Source: Epichloe hybrida
Lineage: Eukaryota > Ascomycota > Sordariomycetes > Hypocreales > Clavicipitaceae
Length of the DNA stretch: 64,000 nt
Direction of reading: 5' to 3'
Assembly (NCBI GenBank): GCA_019022495.1
Contig: JAFEKR010000004.1
Coordinates: 1,426,001 to 1,490,000 of the forward strand
In this document: positions 48,701-62,014 of the stretch, piece after piece
How positions within the stretch are numbered: position 1 is the first letter of the stretch
Layout: each line of letters starts with the position of its first letter
Program-made: the position numbers and the translations under genes
Notes under the pieces: model-generated
The model's input: only the letters and a program-made list of their open reading frames with translations
What the model was told of the DNA's origin: nothing
Databases searched by the model: none

Positions 48701-48910
48701 GCTTAGCTACTAGTATTAAACCTTTCTTTATTATTTTAAAGTCCGTACAGATATAGATATTAATACTAAAGTAAGAAGAGAGCTATATTATACCTTTCCG
48801 TTAGCATAACTTATCATTAAACATAGCCCTCCTATTACATAGGGCAAGTTATCATTAGATAAGCTACCTCTTCTAATTAACCTTGCTAATCTACAATGTT
48901 CGAAGACTAC

Positions 48911-48934
48911 GTGGTTATCTATAAAGGTAACCAC
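48911..48934 (-). other. Candidate primer-binding / hairpin site of Copia-A
   Basis: Seven bases inside the 5' LTR lies a perfect 7-bp inverted repeat, GTGGTTA and TAACCAC with a 10-nt spacer. On the minus strand TGG starts close to the LTR, where a tRNA 3' CCA would pair. The tRNA species is not identified. Confidence 0.4.
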
Positions 48935-48941
48935 TAATTAG

Positions 48942-49250
48942 TGTTAGATTCACAGGGTATTAAATTTAATGTATAATACAGTCATGAGCCTGAAGAATAG
49001 TATTGTCATCGATTATCTATTCTAGGCTACGTTATCTATTATTATGATTAATTAAGTTATTAGAAAAGAAAGGTAAAAAGCTAGAAGTTATAATACATAA
49101 AGGGAAAAGGGGTTACGCGTTTGTATCCCCACATTTCCTAGCCAATTAACGTGCTAGGTTATAAGTCACGTGTGGGGTCCGCGCGCGGCCTAAGCTTCTG
49201 CCAGGTAATTGCGGCTGCGACGCGCAATTGATATCACCTTTGTTCTAACA
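48942..49250 (-). repeat. Copia-A right copy, 5' LTR
   Basis: 309 bp, TGTTAGATTC..TTCTAACA on the plus strand. It differs from its partner mainly by transitions. Confidence 0.93.
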
Positions 49251-49825
49251 ATAATAGTATAAGTTTTTACCTAGTTATTTACTATAGGAATATCTATAAC
49301 TACTTACTATAGTTCCCTAGGGTTATAGCCTTATAATACCTTAGCTAGAGTATAGCTATAAGTTAAATAAATACTTATATTATATATAAACTATACTATT
49401 AAAAGGTTATTAGCCTAATTAGTTTAGTTAAAGTAAGTAAAGGCTCTTAAATAATACTCTAAAACTTAGTTTAGATATTTTATCTAACTATCTATTTATA
49501 AATAAAATATAATACTTAGTTACTACTAAGTTATAATAAGATAGTAAAAGGTTATCTAAAACCTACTAGTAAAAGTTAAACTATAGTCTATAATAATACC
49601 TTCTAGAGTATTATAATCCCTAAAAATATATTCTAAGAATATAGTAGCTAACTTATTACTAGTTATACACGTTAAAATTAGGATATAAATACTATATTTT
49701 ATAAAATAGTTTATAATAACTAAGATTATATTATAAGTCTAGTTTATATTTTTTATAGGTAGTAGCCCTATAATAAAGTCTACTAATAATTCTTAAAAAG
49801 GCTAATTAAGTACTAGTAGTATAGC

Positions 49826-51751
49826 CAGAGCATCACATTACATTACATTACACATTACACCCCCCTTTCACACATTACATTACATTACATGTAATTATTT
49901 GTAATTAAATGTAATTATTTTTTATTTTTTAATATTTAGGTAAAGTAATTAGAAATTAATAGTAAGAAATAACTTAAATAATTAGAAAAGTATATATTAG
50001 GTTTCTTAAAATATAGATTAAGGTTAAATTACTATACTAATCTTAATTATAACTTATAAAACTAATAAAACTTACTTTTTAAGCTTATTTCTTAGAAAAA
50101 TATTAAAAACTTACTTTTAAGTATACTTATTTTAATAGAAAATCATATATATTTAAGTAAATAAGCTATAAAGAAGTACTATAATTTATAAGGCTTACTT
50201 TAAACTTACTTTTAAGTATACTTTCTTTTTAATAAAAAATCATATACATCTAAGCAAATAAGCTATTAAGAAGTTAATATTATAATTAGTAAGACCCACT
50301 TTAGATCCACTTTTATATATACTTCTTTTTAATAAAAAATCATATATATCTAAGTAAATAAGCTATAAAGAAGTTAATACTATTATTAGTAAGGCCCACT
50401 TTAGACCCACTTTTATATATACTTTCTTTTTAATAGAAAAATTATATATATCTAAGTAAATAAGCTATTAAGAAGTTAGTACTATAATTAGTAAGACCCA
50501 CTTTAGACCCACTTTTAAGTATACCTTCTTTTTAAGAGAAAATTATAAATATATAAGTAAATAAGCTATTAAGAAGTTAATACTATAATTAGTAAGACCC
50601 ACTTCAGACCCACTTTTATATATACTTTCTTTTTAATAAAAAAATTATATATATCTAAGTAAATAAGCTATTAAGAAGTTAGTACTATAATTAGTAAAAC
50701 TTACTTTAGACCCACTTTTAAGTATACCTTCTTTTTAAGAGAAAATTATAAATATCTAAGTAAATAAGCTATTAAGAAGTTAATACTATAATTAGTAAGA
50801 CTTACTTTTATATATACCTCCTTTTTAAGAGAAAATCATAAATATCTAAGCAAATAAGCTATAAATAAGTTATACTATTTAGTAATACTTACTTTTAAAC
50901 TTACTTTAGAAAATACCTCTCTTTTAAAAGAAAATTATATATAACTAAGTAAATAAGCTATAAATAAGCTAATTATATTATAAATAAACCTTATTTTTAT
51001 ACTTAATTTTAATTTATACCTTAAATATACTATATTATTATTTTATAGATTTAAATTCTTATAAACCTGGATAACTTATAAGCTTTTTAATTACCTTTAC
51101 TAAAAAGAAATAAACTTTTATTTTTTATAAGTATAATATTTATTTATTAATTCTAAAAAATTAGATTTTATATCCTATCTTAAATTAATTAACTTTAAAT
51201 AATATAGGCTTCTTAAAGATTTCTTTATTAGTCCTTAATATAATTATTTAGACTTATAATATATTATTTTATATTAAATTTAAAAGTATATATAGGGTAT
51301 TATTTAGTAAAATAAACACTTAGGTTAAATAATACAATATTAAATCTTAGAAATTAGATTTATTAGTATTTCAAGATCTTATAATATAGAAAAAAATTCA
51401 AGGATTTCTATTTTTCTCTTAAACCTATATAATATACCCTATACCCTAATATATAACTAATAATCTAAAACTAAGGAAACTTAAATAATTTATAGTAAAT
51501 AAACTAAAATAGTAATTAAATTAACGCTAATATTAACTTAATAAAGAAAAATCTATATAATATTATAAGATCTTAATATACCCCACTTTTATTTTCCCCT
51601 AACATTACATTTGTAATGTTTGTAATGTAATGTAATGTAATATGTAATAATTACACATTACATTACATTACATTACATTACATTACATTACATTACACAT
51701 TACATCCAAACCACAAATATTACATTACATTACATTACATTACATGCTCTG
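49826..51751 (-). mobile_element. hAT-like non-autonomous element, copy 2 (inverted relative to copy 1)
   Basis: 1926 bp with the same ends (CAGAGCAT..ATGCTCTG) and a perfect 8-bp target duplication AGTATAGC (49818-49825 and 51752-51759). It has the same TGTAA pentamer arrays near its ends and the same ~100-bp internal units (about 50110-50960). Gypsy-A resumes on both sides. Confidence 0.85.
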
Positions 51752-52937
51752 AGTATAGCTAGCTTACTATAAGGTTTATAGTGCCTTAGCTTTAAAGTCT
51801 AGTAGCTTATATAAGTTTATATATATAACTTAGTATCTTTCTTTACTATTAGCTAGTAATACTAACTTATAATCTAATAGAGAGTCTTACTAACTCCTTA
51901 GTAGCCTGCTACTAGGTTATTATAAGTAAGTAATATAACTTCCTTTCTTATACTAACTAAAATAAAAACTCTATTCTTAAATATTAATAGCTTAGAGAGC
52001 CTAATAGACTATATCTATAATACTTCTAGGTTACTACTCTTAAGTAACTTCCTCTAACCTATAGTAAAGTTATTACCTTACTATACTTAAAATAATATAA
52101 CTTAAATTAAAGTCTCTAATTCTATATATATAGGATAAGCATTATATATAAACTTAAAAGAGGTTTACTAGACTACCTATATTCTTACTATAATACTACT
52201 ATAGTCTATAAGTAGCTAGCTTATAGTGTGTTTTTAGACTTATAGATAAATTATAGCTAAGTAGCGTTTTAAAGAGATGCCTATGCTACTTGCTAACTAC
52301 TAACCTAGCTAGACTCCTAACCTATAGGCTTGCTAGACTTATAGAAATATTAAATAATATAGATAAGGTATAACCTTACTACTTATAATTAGTAAACCTA
52401 GTTAGCGTACTACTTATAGGCTTTATAGGACTATTAGGTTTCTTAATAATATAATTAAGTTATATTTTCTTAAAACCCTAGAGGCTTAAATAGCCCTTAT
52501 AGCGCTCTTATAATAAACTATTAACTACACTAAGTAATATAACCTTAGGGCCTATAATTATACTATTATATATATAACGCCCTTATTACTTAGTATTTAT
52601 AAACTTAGCTAAGAAGTTAGGTAGCTATAAGGACATAGCCTTTACCTTATACTTCTTACTAATATAATTTACTTTTCTTAATAAGGTATTAGTAAGGTTT
52701 AGCTTACCTATATAATATTTAATCCTAAAATTAAATAAATAAAGCTTATCTAATACTATTACCTACCTACTAGATAGCTTTAGCTTTATAGCTAAGTACT
52801 TATAATTTAAATAGTCTATAATAACTATAATCTAATAAGTTAAATACATAAGGTAATATCTCTAGGCTTAAAACGCCTCTTAGATTACTAATAACTTAGT
52901 GTCTAGGGTTAAGTAACGAAGTTTAATATTAGTTAAC

Positions 52938-53204
52938 TGTTAGGAGCACGGAGGCTAAGGAGTCGCGGACAGGATAGTTATATAATAAAGCCCTTAGGTA
53001 AGCCTTAGCTTATGTAAATAACTAAGTAGCTACTAGATAGCTATGTGTATATAGTAAGGTATTTAAATAAGGACTACTTATAAGAGATATAAAAGGTTAG
53101 AGTTTAAGACCTTTATATACTTACCCCTAAGTAATAGCTCTCTAGCTATAACTAAGAACCTTAGCCTTTACTTTATTTATATCTCTTTTACTATAGTTAT
53201 AATA
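52938..53204 (+). repeat. Gypsy-B 5' LTR
   Basis: 267 bp starting TGTTAGGAGCACGGAGG. Confidence 0.92.
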
Positions 53205-56200
53205 AGTTAAACTCTTAAACTCTTTTAGGAAAATAAACTATTAGCTAGATTTAAATATAAAGAAGCTATAGGATATTTACTTAGAATATACTTATACTAT
53301 TTAGTAAGAAAGCCCTAAACTTATAGTACTTAAGTAATAACCTAAATACTTTAACTATAGAATATAATAAGAAATAGTAAATACTACCTAACTAATATTA
53401 TAACCTTAGATTTAGAAATAATAATAATCTAGACTAGCTATAAAGGTAATATAAGATTATATAAGCCTAGCTATATAATACTTATATAAGATAAGAGATC
53501 TTAGAAATAGAAGTATAGCTTAAAGAAATAAAAGTAAACCTATAATTAGCTAGATTAGGTAAAAAACTTATAATTACCCCTTAGATAAATATACTAATAA
53601 ATCCTATATTCCTAGGTTTCTTATCTAATAGTAAGTTTATAATAAGTATATACTTATAAAGCTTTATAAAAATATAGTATAAGGTACTTATATATAAAGA
53701 AAATACTTATAAGAATTTATAAGTATACTTATAAGATTTAAATATACTATTTTAGTTAGACTTAAGAACTTTCTAGAATAATAAAATAAAGGTAGTGTAT
53801 ACTAGTAGCTACCTAGTAAATAATATAAAGTAATAATAGATATATTATATAATAGTAAATAGAATAGTTAACTATATATTCTATACCTAGGATAGATTTA
53901 TATCTTAGCTAAATACTAGTATAATAAATAAAGATATAAGGTGCTTAGAAGCTACTAGGATATTACTAAACCTTAGGTAAAAGTATAATTAATTATTCTA
54001 ATTTTTTCTAAGACTTTAAATAAAGATAAAAGCTAAATTACCTAACTAAATCCTCTTATATTTAAGAATAGTAATATTCCTAAATAGCTTAAATAATACT
54101 CTAAGGTAGTATATAGTTAGCTAGGAGTTCCCTATATCTTAAAGCTATTTATAAGGCTAAGGTAAAAAAGCTAAAGTTATAATAATATCTATAATAAAGA
54201 GTTATAATAAAAGCTATAATAAAAAAAGTAAGAATAATAAAAAATAATACTTTAGCTTCCTTATAAATAACTTATAGTAAGGTTTCTAATAATAAGGTAT
54301 AGGCTAGAAGCTATTTAAATACTATAAATATAGTAGACCTAGATATAGTATAAATAAATATAAAATAGTAAACTACTTAATTTATAAGAGTAGTAAGTAT
54401 ATTACTAAGAAGTATAAAGATAGTAGTAATAAATCTTTAGACTTAAATAAAATTCTAATTAGTTTAGTATAAGCCTAGGATAATAGTCTTACTATAGAGA
54501 AACTTATAGAGAAAAAAATAAGAATATAGGTATCCTTATAGTAAGATAACTATTAGTTAGTAATACTAGTGCTATTTAATATAGGTATAAAGTATTTAAT
54601 AATCTACCCTAAATTATTATTAAAATAGAATTAAAAGAATATAAAGAAAGTAAAAGTAATACTAAAAAGTATAAGTAAGGATAAGATCTTATACTAAGGA
54701 ATCTTATATAAACTAATTAAGGTAAAAGATAGTATAAGCTATATAAAGGTTTACTAAGTTAGCTACTATATTACTAATATAAGAGAGAGAATACTCTTAG
54801 GAATAGACTAGACCTTAGAGTATAAACTTATAATAATAAACTAGAAGTAAGGTTTTTAAAGGTTTTTAATAACTAAAGAATATATTATATTTACTTTAGG
54901 TAAGTAATAACTATATAAGGTAGTAAAGTAGTTTTCTATTATACTATTATTAGTATTACTAAAAGTTAAAGTAATTAAGCCTAAAATAAAAGAGAGGGAT
55001 ACTAATAAAGTTTTACTAATAGGAGATATAGTAAGTAATAACTTAACTTATAATATAGTTATAGTAATAGTAATAGGTAATATTTAGCTCTTAAAGAAAA
55101 AGAAACTAAGAAGTATAATAGTGCTTTAAGTAGTGTTTTATAAGGAGCTAGTAGTATTTATATAAGAAATAAATAGTAATATACTTTAATAGTAAATCCT
55201 AGAGAAGTATATAGAATTTATAGATATGTTTTTAAAAGATCTAGCTAGTAAGCTTCTAGAACTTAGGGGTTATACTTATATAATTAAATTAGAAAAGAGG
55301 AAATAGCTACTATAAGAACCTATATATAACCTAGTAGAAAAAAAGCTAAAGGTACTTAGGGAGTACTTTATAAGTATATAGGAGAAAGGATAGATTAGAA
55401 GATTAATAAGCCTAGCTAAAGCCTTAATTTTATTTATCCTAAAAAAGTTAGGGAAATTAAGGCTTTATATGGATTATAGGGGTCTTAATAGAATTACTAT
55501 TAAAAATAAGGCCCCCTTACTATTAATCTTTAAAATTCTTAATTAACTAGTAAGTGTAAAGGTTTTTATATTATTAAATCTCTAAGAGGCATACTACTAG
55601 CTATATATTTATAAAGGTAATAAGTAAAAGATAGCATTCTATTACTACTATAAGCACTTTAAGTACCTTATAATACTATTTAGATTAGTAAATGTATTAG
55701 TTACTTTTTAGGAATATATTAATAACACTCTTAAGGGACTTATAAATAAATTTTATATTATTTACCTTAATAATATCCTAATATATAGTAGTAACCTTAT
55801 AAGATATATAAAGTATATTAAAAGGGTGCTAGAGTGACTTTAAGATATAGATCTTTAAATTAACCTTAAGAAGTGCTAATTTTTAGTATTATAAGTAAGA
55901 TTTCTAGGGTTTATTATGTTTAAAAAAGGTATTAAGATAAAACTATTAAGAGTTAAAGCTATTATAACCTAGCTAATACCCTATAGTGTGTTTAATATTT
56001 AATTATTCCTTAGGTTTATAAGGTTTTACTAATACTTTATAAAATAGTATAGTAAGGTAGTAATCCTACTAATAAACTATCTAAAGGGTGTTTAACTAGT
56101 AAAGTTTAAGCTAGAGCTTAGTAAACTTATAGTATTTAGAGAACTTTAAAAGAAGTTCTAGGAGGCACTAATCTTAGTATACTTTAACTTACTTTATTTG

Positions 56201-57118
56201 CTAAGAGTAAAGATAGATATATTTAGTTATATAATTAGAGCTATACTTATAATATTAGTGCTAGGTAGCTAGCACCTAGTGGCGTATTTTTTAAGGAAGT
56301 TAACTAATATTAAACTTTACTACTTAACCCTAGATACTAAGTTATTAGTAATCTAAGAGGTGTTTTAAGCCTAGAGATATTACCTTATGTATTTAACTTA
56401 TTAGATTATAGTTATTATAAACTATCTTAATTATAAGTACCTAGCTATAAAGCTAAAGCTATCTAGTAGGTAAGTAATAGTATTAGATAAGCTTTGTTTA
56501 TTTAATTTTAGGATTAAATATTATATAGGTAAGCTAAACCTTACTAATATCTTATTAAGAAAAGTAAATTATATTAGTAAGAAGTATAGGGTAAAGGCTA
56601 TATTCTCATAGCTACCTAACTTCTTAGCTAAGTTTTTAAATACTAAGTAGTAAGGGCACTATATATATAATAGTGTAGTTATAGGCCCTAAGGTTATATT
56701 ACTTAGTGTAGTTAATAGTTTATTATAAGAGTACTATAAGGGCTATTTAAGCCTCTAGGGTTTTAAGAAGATATAACTTTATTATATTATTAAGGAACCT
56801 AATAGTCTTATAAAGCCTGTAAGTAGTATACTAACTAGGTTTACTTATTATAAGTAGTAAGGTTATACCTTGTCTATGTTTTCTAATGTTTCTATAAGTC
56901 TAGTAAGCCTATAGGTTAGGAGTCTAGCTAGGTAAGTAGTTAGTAAGTAGTATAAGTGCCCCCTTAAAACGCTACTTAGCTATAATTTATCTATAAGTCT
57001 AAAAGTACACTATAAGCTAGCTACTTATAGTAGTGTTATAATAAGAATATAAGTAGTCTAGTAAACCTCTTCTAAGTTTATATATAATGCTTATCCTATA
57101 TATATAAAATTAAAGACT

Positions 57119-57400
57119 TTAATTTAAGTTATATTAATTTAAGTTATATTAATTTAAGTTATATTATTTTAAGTTATATTATTTTAAGTTATATTATTTT
57201 AAGTTATATTATTTTAAGTTATATTATTTTAAGTTATATTATTTTAAGTTATATTATTTTAAGTTATATTATTTTAAGTTATATTATTTTTATAGTTATA
57301 TTATTTTAAGTTATATTATTTTAAGTTATATTATTTTAAGTTATATTATTTTAAGTTATATTATTTTAAGTTATATTATTTTAAGTTATATTATTTTAAG
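57119..57400. repeat. 15-bp minisatellite in Gypsy-B
   Basis: About 18 copies of AAGTTATATTATTTT, the first few with the variant AATTT, and one copy with a TTATAGTT change near 57290. Confidence 0.92.
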
Positions 57401-60400
57401 TATAGTAAAGTAATAACTTTACTATAGGTTAGAGAAAGCTACTTAAAAGTAGTAACCTAGAAGTATTATAAATATAGTTTATTAGGCTCTCTAAGCTATT
57501 AATATTTAAGAATAGAGTTTTTATTCTAGTTAGTATAAGAAAGGAAGTTATATTACTTACTTATAATAACCTAGTAGTAAGCTACTAGGGAGTTAGTAGG
57601 ACCCTCTATTAGATTATAAGTTAGTATTACTAGCTAATAATAAAGAAAAACACTAAGTTATATATATAAACTTATATAAGCTACTAGACTTTAAAGCTAA
57701 GGCACTATAAACCTTATAGTAAGCTAGCTACGCTACTAGTACTTAATTAGCTTTTTTAAGAATTATTAATAAACTTTATTATAAGGCTATTACTTATAAA
57801 AGATATAAACTAGACTTATAATATAATCTTAGTTATTATAAACTATTTTATAAAATATAGTATTTATATCCCTATTTTAATATATATAACTAGTAATAGG
57901 TTAGCTACTATATTCTTAGAATATGTTTTTAGGGATTATAGTGCTTTAAAGAGTATTATTATAAACTATAGTTTAACCTTTACTAGTAAGTTTTAGATAA
58001 CCTTTTACTATCTTATTATAACTAAGTAGTAACTAAGTATTATATTTTACTTATAAATAGATAGTTAAATAAAATATTTAAACTAAGTTTTAAAGCACTA
58101 TTTAAGAGCCTTTACTTACTTTAACTAAACTAATTAAGCTAATAACCTTTTAATAGTATAGTTTATATATAATATAAGCGCTTTTTTAACTTATAGCTAT
58201 ACCCTAGCTAAGGTATTATAAGGCTATAACCCTAGGGGACTATAGTAAGTAATTATAAATATTCCTATAGTAAATAACTAGGTAAAAACTTATACTATTA
58301 TACTAAAAGATAAATATATAGTAATTAAGTAGCTTCTAAGTAACTTATAAGCCTAGTATATAAAACACTATAATAAGAAGTAAACCTTAATAAAGTTTAG
58401 TATAAGTAACTATATTTTATTATTTATAAAGAATATTAATTTATAGTAACTTAGTAGGAAGCTAAATATAAAGTACTTAGGCCCTTATAAAATTAAAAAG
58501 GTAATTAGTACCTATAGACTTATATACTAATTAAAGCTATTACTTAGAATATATTTATATAATATTTTTAATATTACTAACCTTAAACTATTTATAAGGG
58601 ACTTATCTAGTATAAAAGATATATCCTTATTATAAAATAATATTATAAATAATAAGTAGGAGTTTAAAGTTAAAAGAATTATATTATATTATTATAATAG
58701 GAGATATTAGAAATACCTAGTTAAATAGAAAGGCTATAATACTTTAGAGAATTCTTAGGTAAAGAAAAGAGATTTTATTATAATAAATATTATTAAGGAT
58801 TATAAGTAGTAACTTAGTAGCTAGTTTATAAATATAAAGGTATATTTAATAGATTTTAAATAGTAATAGTAATATATAAAAAAAAATCTAGATAATTTCT
58901 TAGATAACCTAACTTATAGTTACTTTATACTAATTACTTTATTAATATATTACTTACTAGGCCCTTAGTAGTCTTACTAGTAATAATAAGGGTAAAGGAT
59001 TTATCCTTATTATTAGAAAAATCCCCCTCTTTATATATATATATATAAAGCTTACTAGGGAGGTCTAGTAGCCTAATATAAGTAAGAAGTATAAATATAT
59101 TAGTAGTAAGCTACTAGTAAGTTAGTAAAGCTATAAACTAGAGTATAAGAAGTATATATAAATAAAAGATTTTATATAATAAAATATAAACTATTAGAAA
59201 TATTAATCTAGACTTCTAGATTAATAGTATTATTAAGTAATAATATAGTAACTTATTTATTAGTATTAGCCTTATATATAACTTTTACTATAAGCTATAC
59301 TTACCTTACTTACTTATACTTATTAGTATTTTTAGTAATTAGAAGTATATTATAAAGTTTATATTTTATATATATTAAATATTAGTAGTATATTAGTAAT
59401 AACTAAGTTATAGAAATAAGAGATATATATATTATTAAGAAAGTATAACTTATTATTAGAATTACTATAAGTATTAATATACTTAAAGAGTATATAATAT
59501 AACTAAGTAAACTAAGTAATATACTAGTAATATATTAGTATATATATTAGTAGTAGGAAAGGGAGAATAAACCTTAGTATAGTCCTTATTATTATATATA
59601 TAATAAGTATATTTTATTAAGTTATTTATATAAGTTAGGAGAAATATATAGTAAAATAGTAGTAAAGTTATACTTAGAGAATTAGTATATTAGGTTAGGA
59701 TAGATTTACCCTTAATAATATATTATAGCTTTACACTATTACTATTTTTAAGTATAATAGCCTATATTATAACTTACTATATATAGTAAATATAAGGAAT
59801 TTTTATTTTACTAGTACTACTAGCTATAAGTTAGTAAGGTAAGCACTAGTAGGACTTAGATATTATACTTATATAAAAATTTTAGAAGCTAAATATTTCT
59901 TACTAAGAGACTTTAAAGAGAATATTATAGAAGTCTTTAAAATAAAAGAAGGTAATAATAGTAAAATAATTACTTATATTAAAGATATTATTAACTACTA
60001 GTAAGTTAGTAGTAATATACTATAAGAAACTTATAAGTAAAAGATAAGTAACTAATATTTTAGTATTTAAGAGGATTTAAATATTTTAGATAAGAATAAA
60101 TATAAATAATAAAGTAATATTATAAGATATTAGTAATTACTATAAGAGAAGCTATAAAGCTACTAGCTTATAGGTAAGGGTAACTTATAATACTAAGGGA
60201 GAATATAAAGGGAAGGAAAGTATATAAAAGTAATAGAAAGTAAGCCTTTTTTATATTAGCCCTAGACCCCTAAGTAGTCTATATACTATATATAGCTAAT
60301 TTAGGAATTATAATATTTATAGTTATAGCTACTACTAGTAAATATATATACTAGCTATAAACTCCTAGTAAGATTAATATAATATCCCTAATATTAGATA

Positions 60401-60743
60401 AGAAGTTATTTATTTTAAATAGCATATATTACCTTATTTATTTAACCTAATTATAAAAATTAATATAGGTAGTTTACTTACTTAGCGCTAATAACTTATT
60501 AAATAAAGGTATATATATTAGAGATAATAAAGTAGTAAGTATATAGCTATTTATAATCTAGATATTATAATAAGGATTACCTAAGTCCTAATAATATTTA
60601 CCTTATTATTTAAAGTAAATATAATACTATATACTAATAGTATAGCTAGTAATATAGATATTACTATAGGTTATATATAGTAAACACACACTAGCTAAGC
60701 AGCTCTTTATAATTAAGAATAATTATATATTAGGGGGGTAGTA

Positions 60744-61010
60744 TATTAGGAGTATAGAGGCTAGGGAGTTATAGATAGGATAGTTATATAATAAAGCCCT
60801 TAGGTAAGCCTTAGCTTATGTAAATAACTAAGTAGCTACTAAATAGCTATGTGTATATAGTAAGGTATTTAGATAAGGACTACCTATAAGAGATATAAAA
60901 GGTTAGAGTTTAAGACCTTTATATACCTACCCCTAAGTAGTAGCTCTCTAGCTATAACTAAGAACCTTAGCCTTTACTTCGTTTATATCTCTCCCACCAC
61001 AGTCATGACA
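60744..61010 (+). repeat. Gypsy-B 3' LTR
   Basis: 267 bp, starting TATTAGGAG (TGTTAGGAG before RIP) and ending CATGACA. Confidence 0.92.
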
Positions 61011-61758
61011 TTAACTTCCTTAAAAAATACACTACTAGGTACTAGCTACCTAGCACTAATATTATAAGTATAGCTCTAATTACATAACTAGATATATTTA
61101 TCTTTACTCTTAGTAAATAAAGTAAGTTAAAGTATACTAAGATTAGTGCCTCCTAAAACTTCTTTTAGAGTTCTCTAAATACTATAAGTTTACTAGGCTC
61201 TAGCTTAAACTCCACTAGTTAAACACCCTTTAGATAGTTTATTAGTAAGACTACTACCTTACTATACTATTTTATAAAGTATTAGTAAAACCCTATAAAC
61301 CTAAGGAATAATTAAATATTAAATACCTTATAAGGTATAAGCTAGGTTATAATAACTTTAACCCTTAATAGTTCTATTTTAATACCTTTTTTAGATATAA
61401 TAAACCCTAGGAATTTTACTTATAATACTAAAAATTAGTACTTCTTAAGGTTAATATAAACATTTATATCTTAAAGTTACTTTAGTACTCTTTTAATATA
61501 CTTTATATATCTTATAGGGTTACTACTATATATTAGGATATTATTAAGGTAAATAATATAGAATTTATCTATAAGTCCCTTAAGAGTATTATTAATATAT
61601 TCCTAAAAGGTAGCTAGTGTGTTTACTAATCTAAATAGTATTACTAGGTACTTAAAGTGCCTATAGTAGTAATAGAATACTATCTTTTACTTATTACCCT
61701 TATAGATATATAGCTAGTAGTATACCTCTTAGAGATCTAATAATATAAAAACTTTTAT

Positions 61759-62014
61759 TGTTGGTTGCACCAAGGTCCTGCGCAGGTAATAAATCCCGTA
61801 TAAATTGAAGTCGATGATAGATAGTTAGCTAGCTAGGAAAGAGAGAGAAGAGAGGGAAAGTCTAGATGCTAGAAAAGTAAGCGAAATCCGTATGTGAGGC
61901 AAAAAGGGGGTGGCGAATTGATGCAGCTAATCATATCGCGTGTATCACGCCGGACCCACAATTAGTCTAGTCTTTAGCCACGATTAAACCAATAAAGATC
62001 CAAAGGAATTAACA
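61759..62014 (-). repeat. 3' LTR of Copia-B
   Basis: 256 bp, TGTTGGTTGCACC..GGAATTAACA on the plus strand. Not homologous to the Copia-A LTR beyond the ends. Confidence 0.75.

Larger units (their letters stand above)
42444..49250 (-). mobile_element. Copia-A, right copy (complete, inserted in Gypsy-A)
   Basis: 6807 bp with LTRs at 48942-49250 (5') and 42444-42752 (3'). Read on the minus strand, a zinc-knuckle remnant (CYVCGKEGC..) lies near 46670-46750, and integrase, reverse transcriptase and RNase H remnants follow toward the 3' end. A polypurine tract AAAAGAGAGAAG (42759-42770, minus) abuts the 3' LTR. Gypsy-A sequence continues on both sides, and the flank ATAATA(A/G) is repeated at both junctions, which is longer than the usual 5-bp copia duplication. 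Frames are broken, but fewer CpG sites are lost than in the left copy. Confidence 0.92.
52938..61010 (+). mobile_element. Gypsy-B: plus-strand Ty3/gypsy chromovirus-like element inserted in Gypsy-A
   Basis: 8073 bp with 267-bp LTRs and a perfect 5-bp target duplication TTAAC (52933-52937 and 61011-61015). Degraded reverse transcriptase at about 55440-55800 reads [17 protein letters not shown] and IIYLNNILIYS. RNase H follows at about 56150-56450 and integrase at about 57740-58400. A chromodomain-like YLVKWKGYN remnant at about 58695-58790 is visible after allowing Trp-to-stop changes. All frames are broken. Confidence 0.93.
37724..61758 (-). mobile_element. Gypsy-A: minus-strand Ty3/gypsy element split by five later insertions
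   Basis: Pieces 37724-40337, 42340-42443, 49251-49825, 51760-52937 and 61016-61758 are successive, collinear parts of one element. They match the reverse complement of Gypsy-B from its 3' LTR inward to about 55560. Insertions between them are two hAT-like elements, Copia-A and Gypsy-B; Copia-B abuts the last piece. The 3' LTR is at 37724-37990. The gag side and 5' LTR are not in the window. No long frame survives, consistent with heavy RIP. Confidence 0.88.

Noticed and set aside
57119..57400. Centromeric satellite
   Set aside because: The array is short and confined to the interior of a single gypsy copy.
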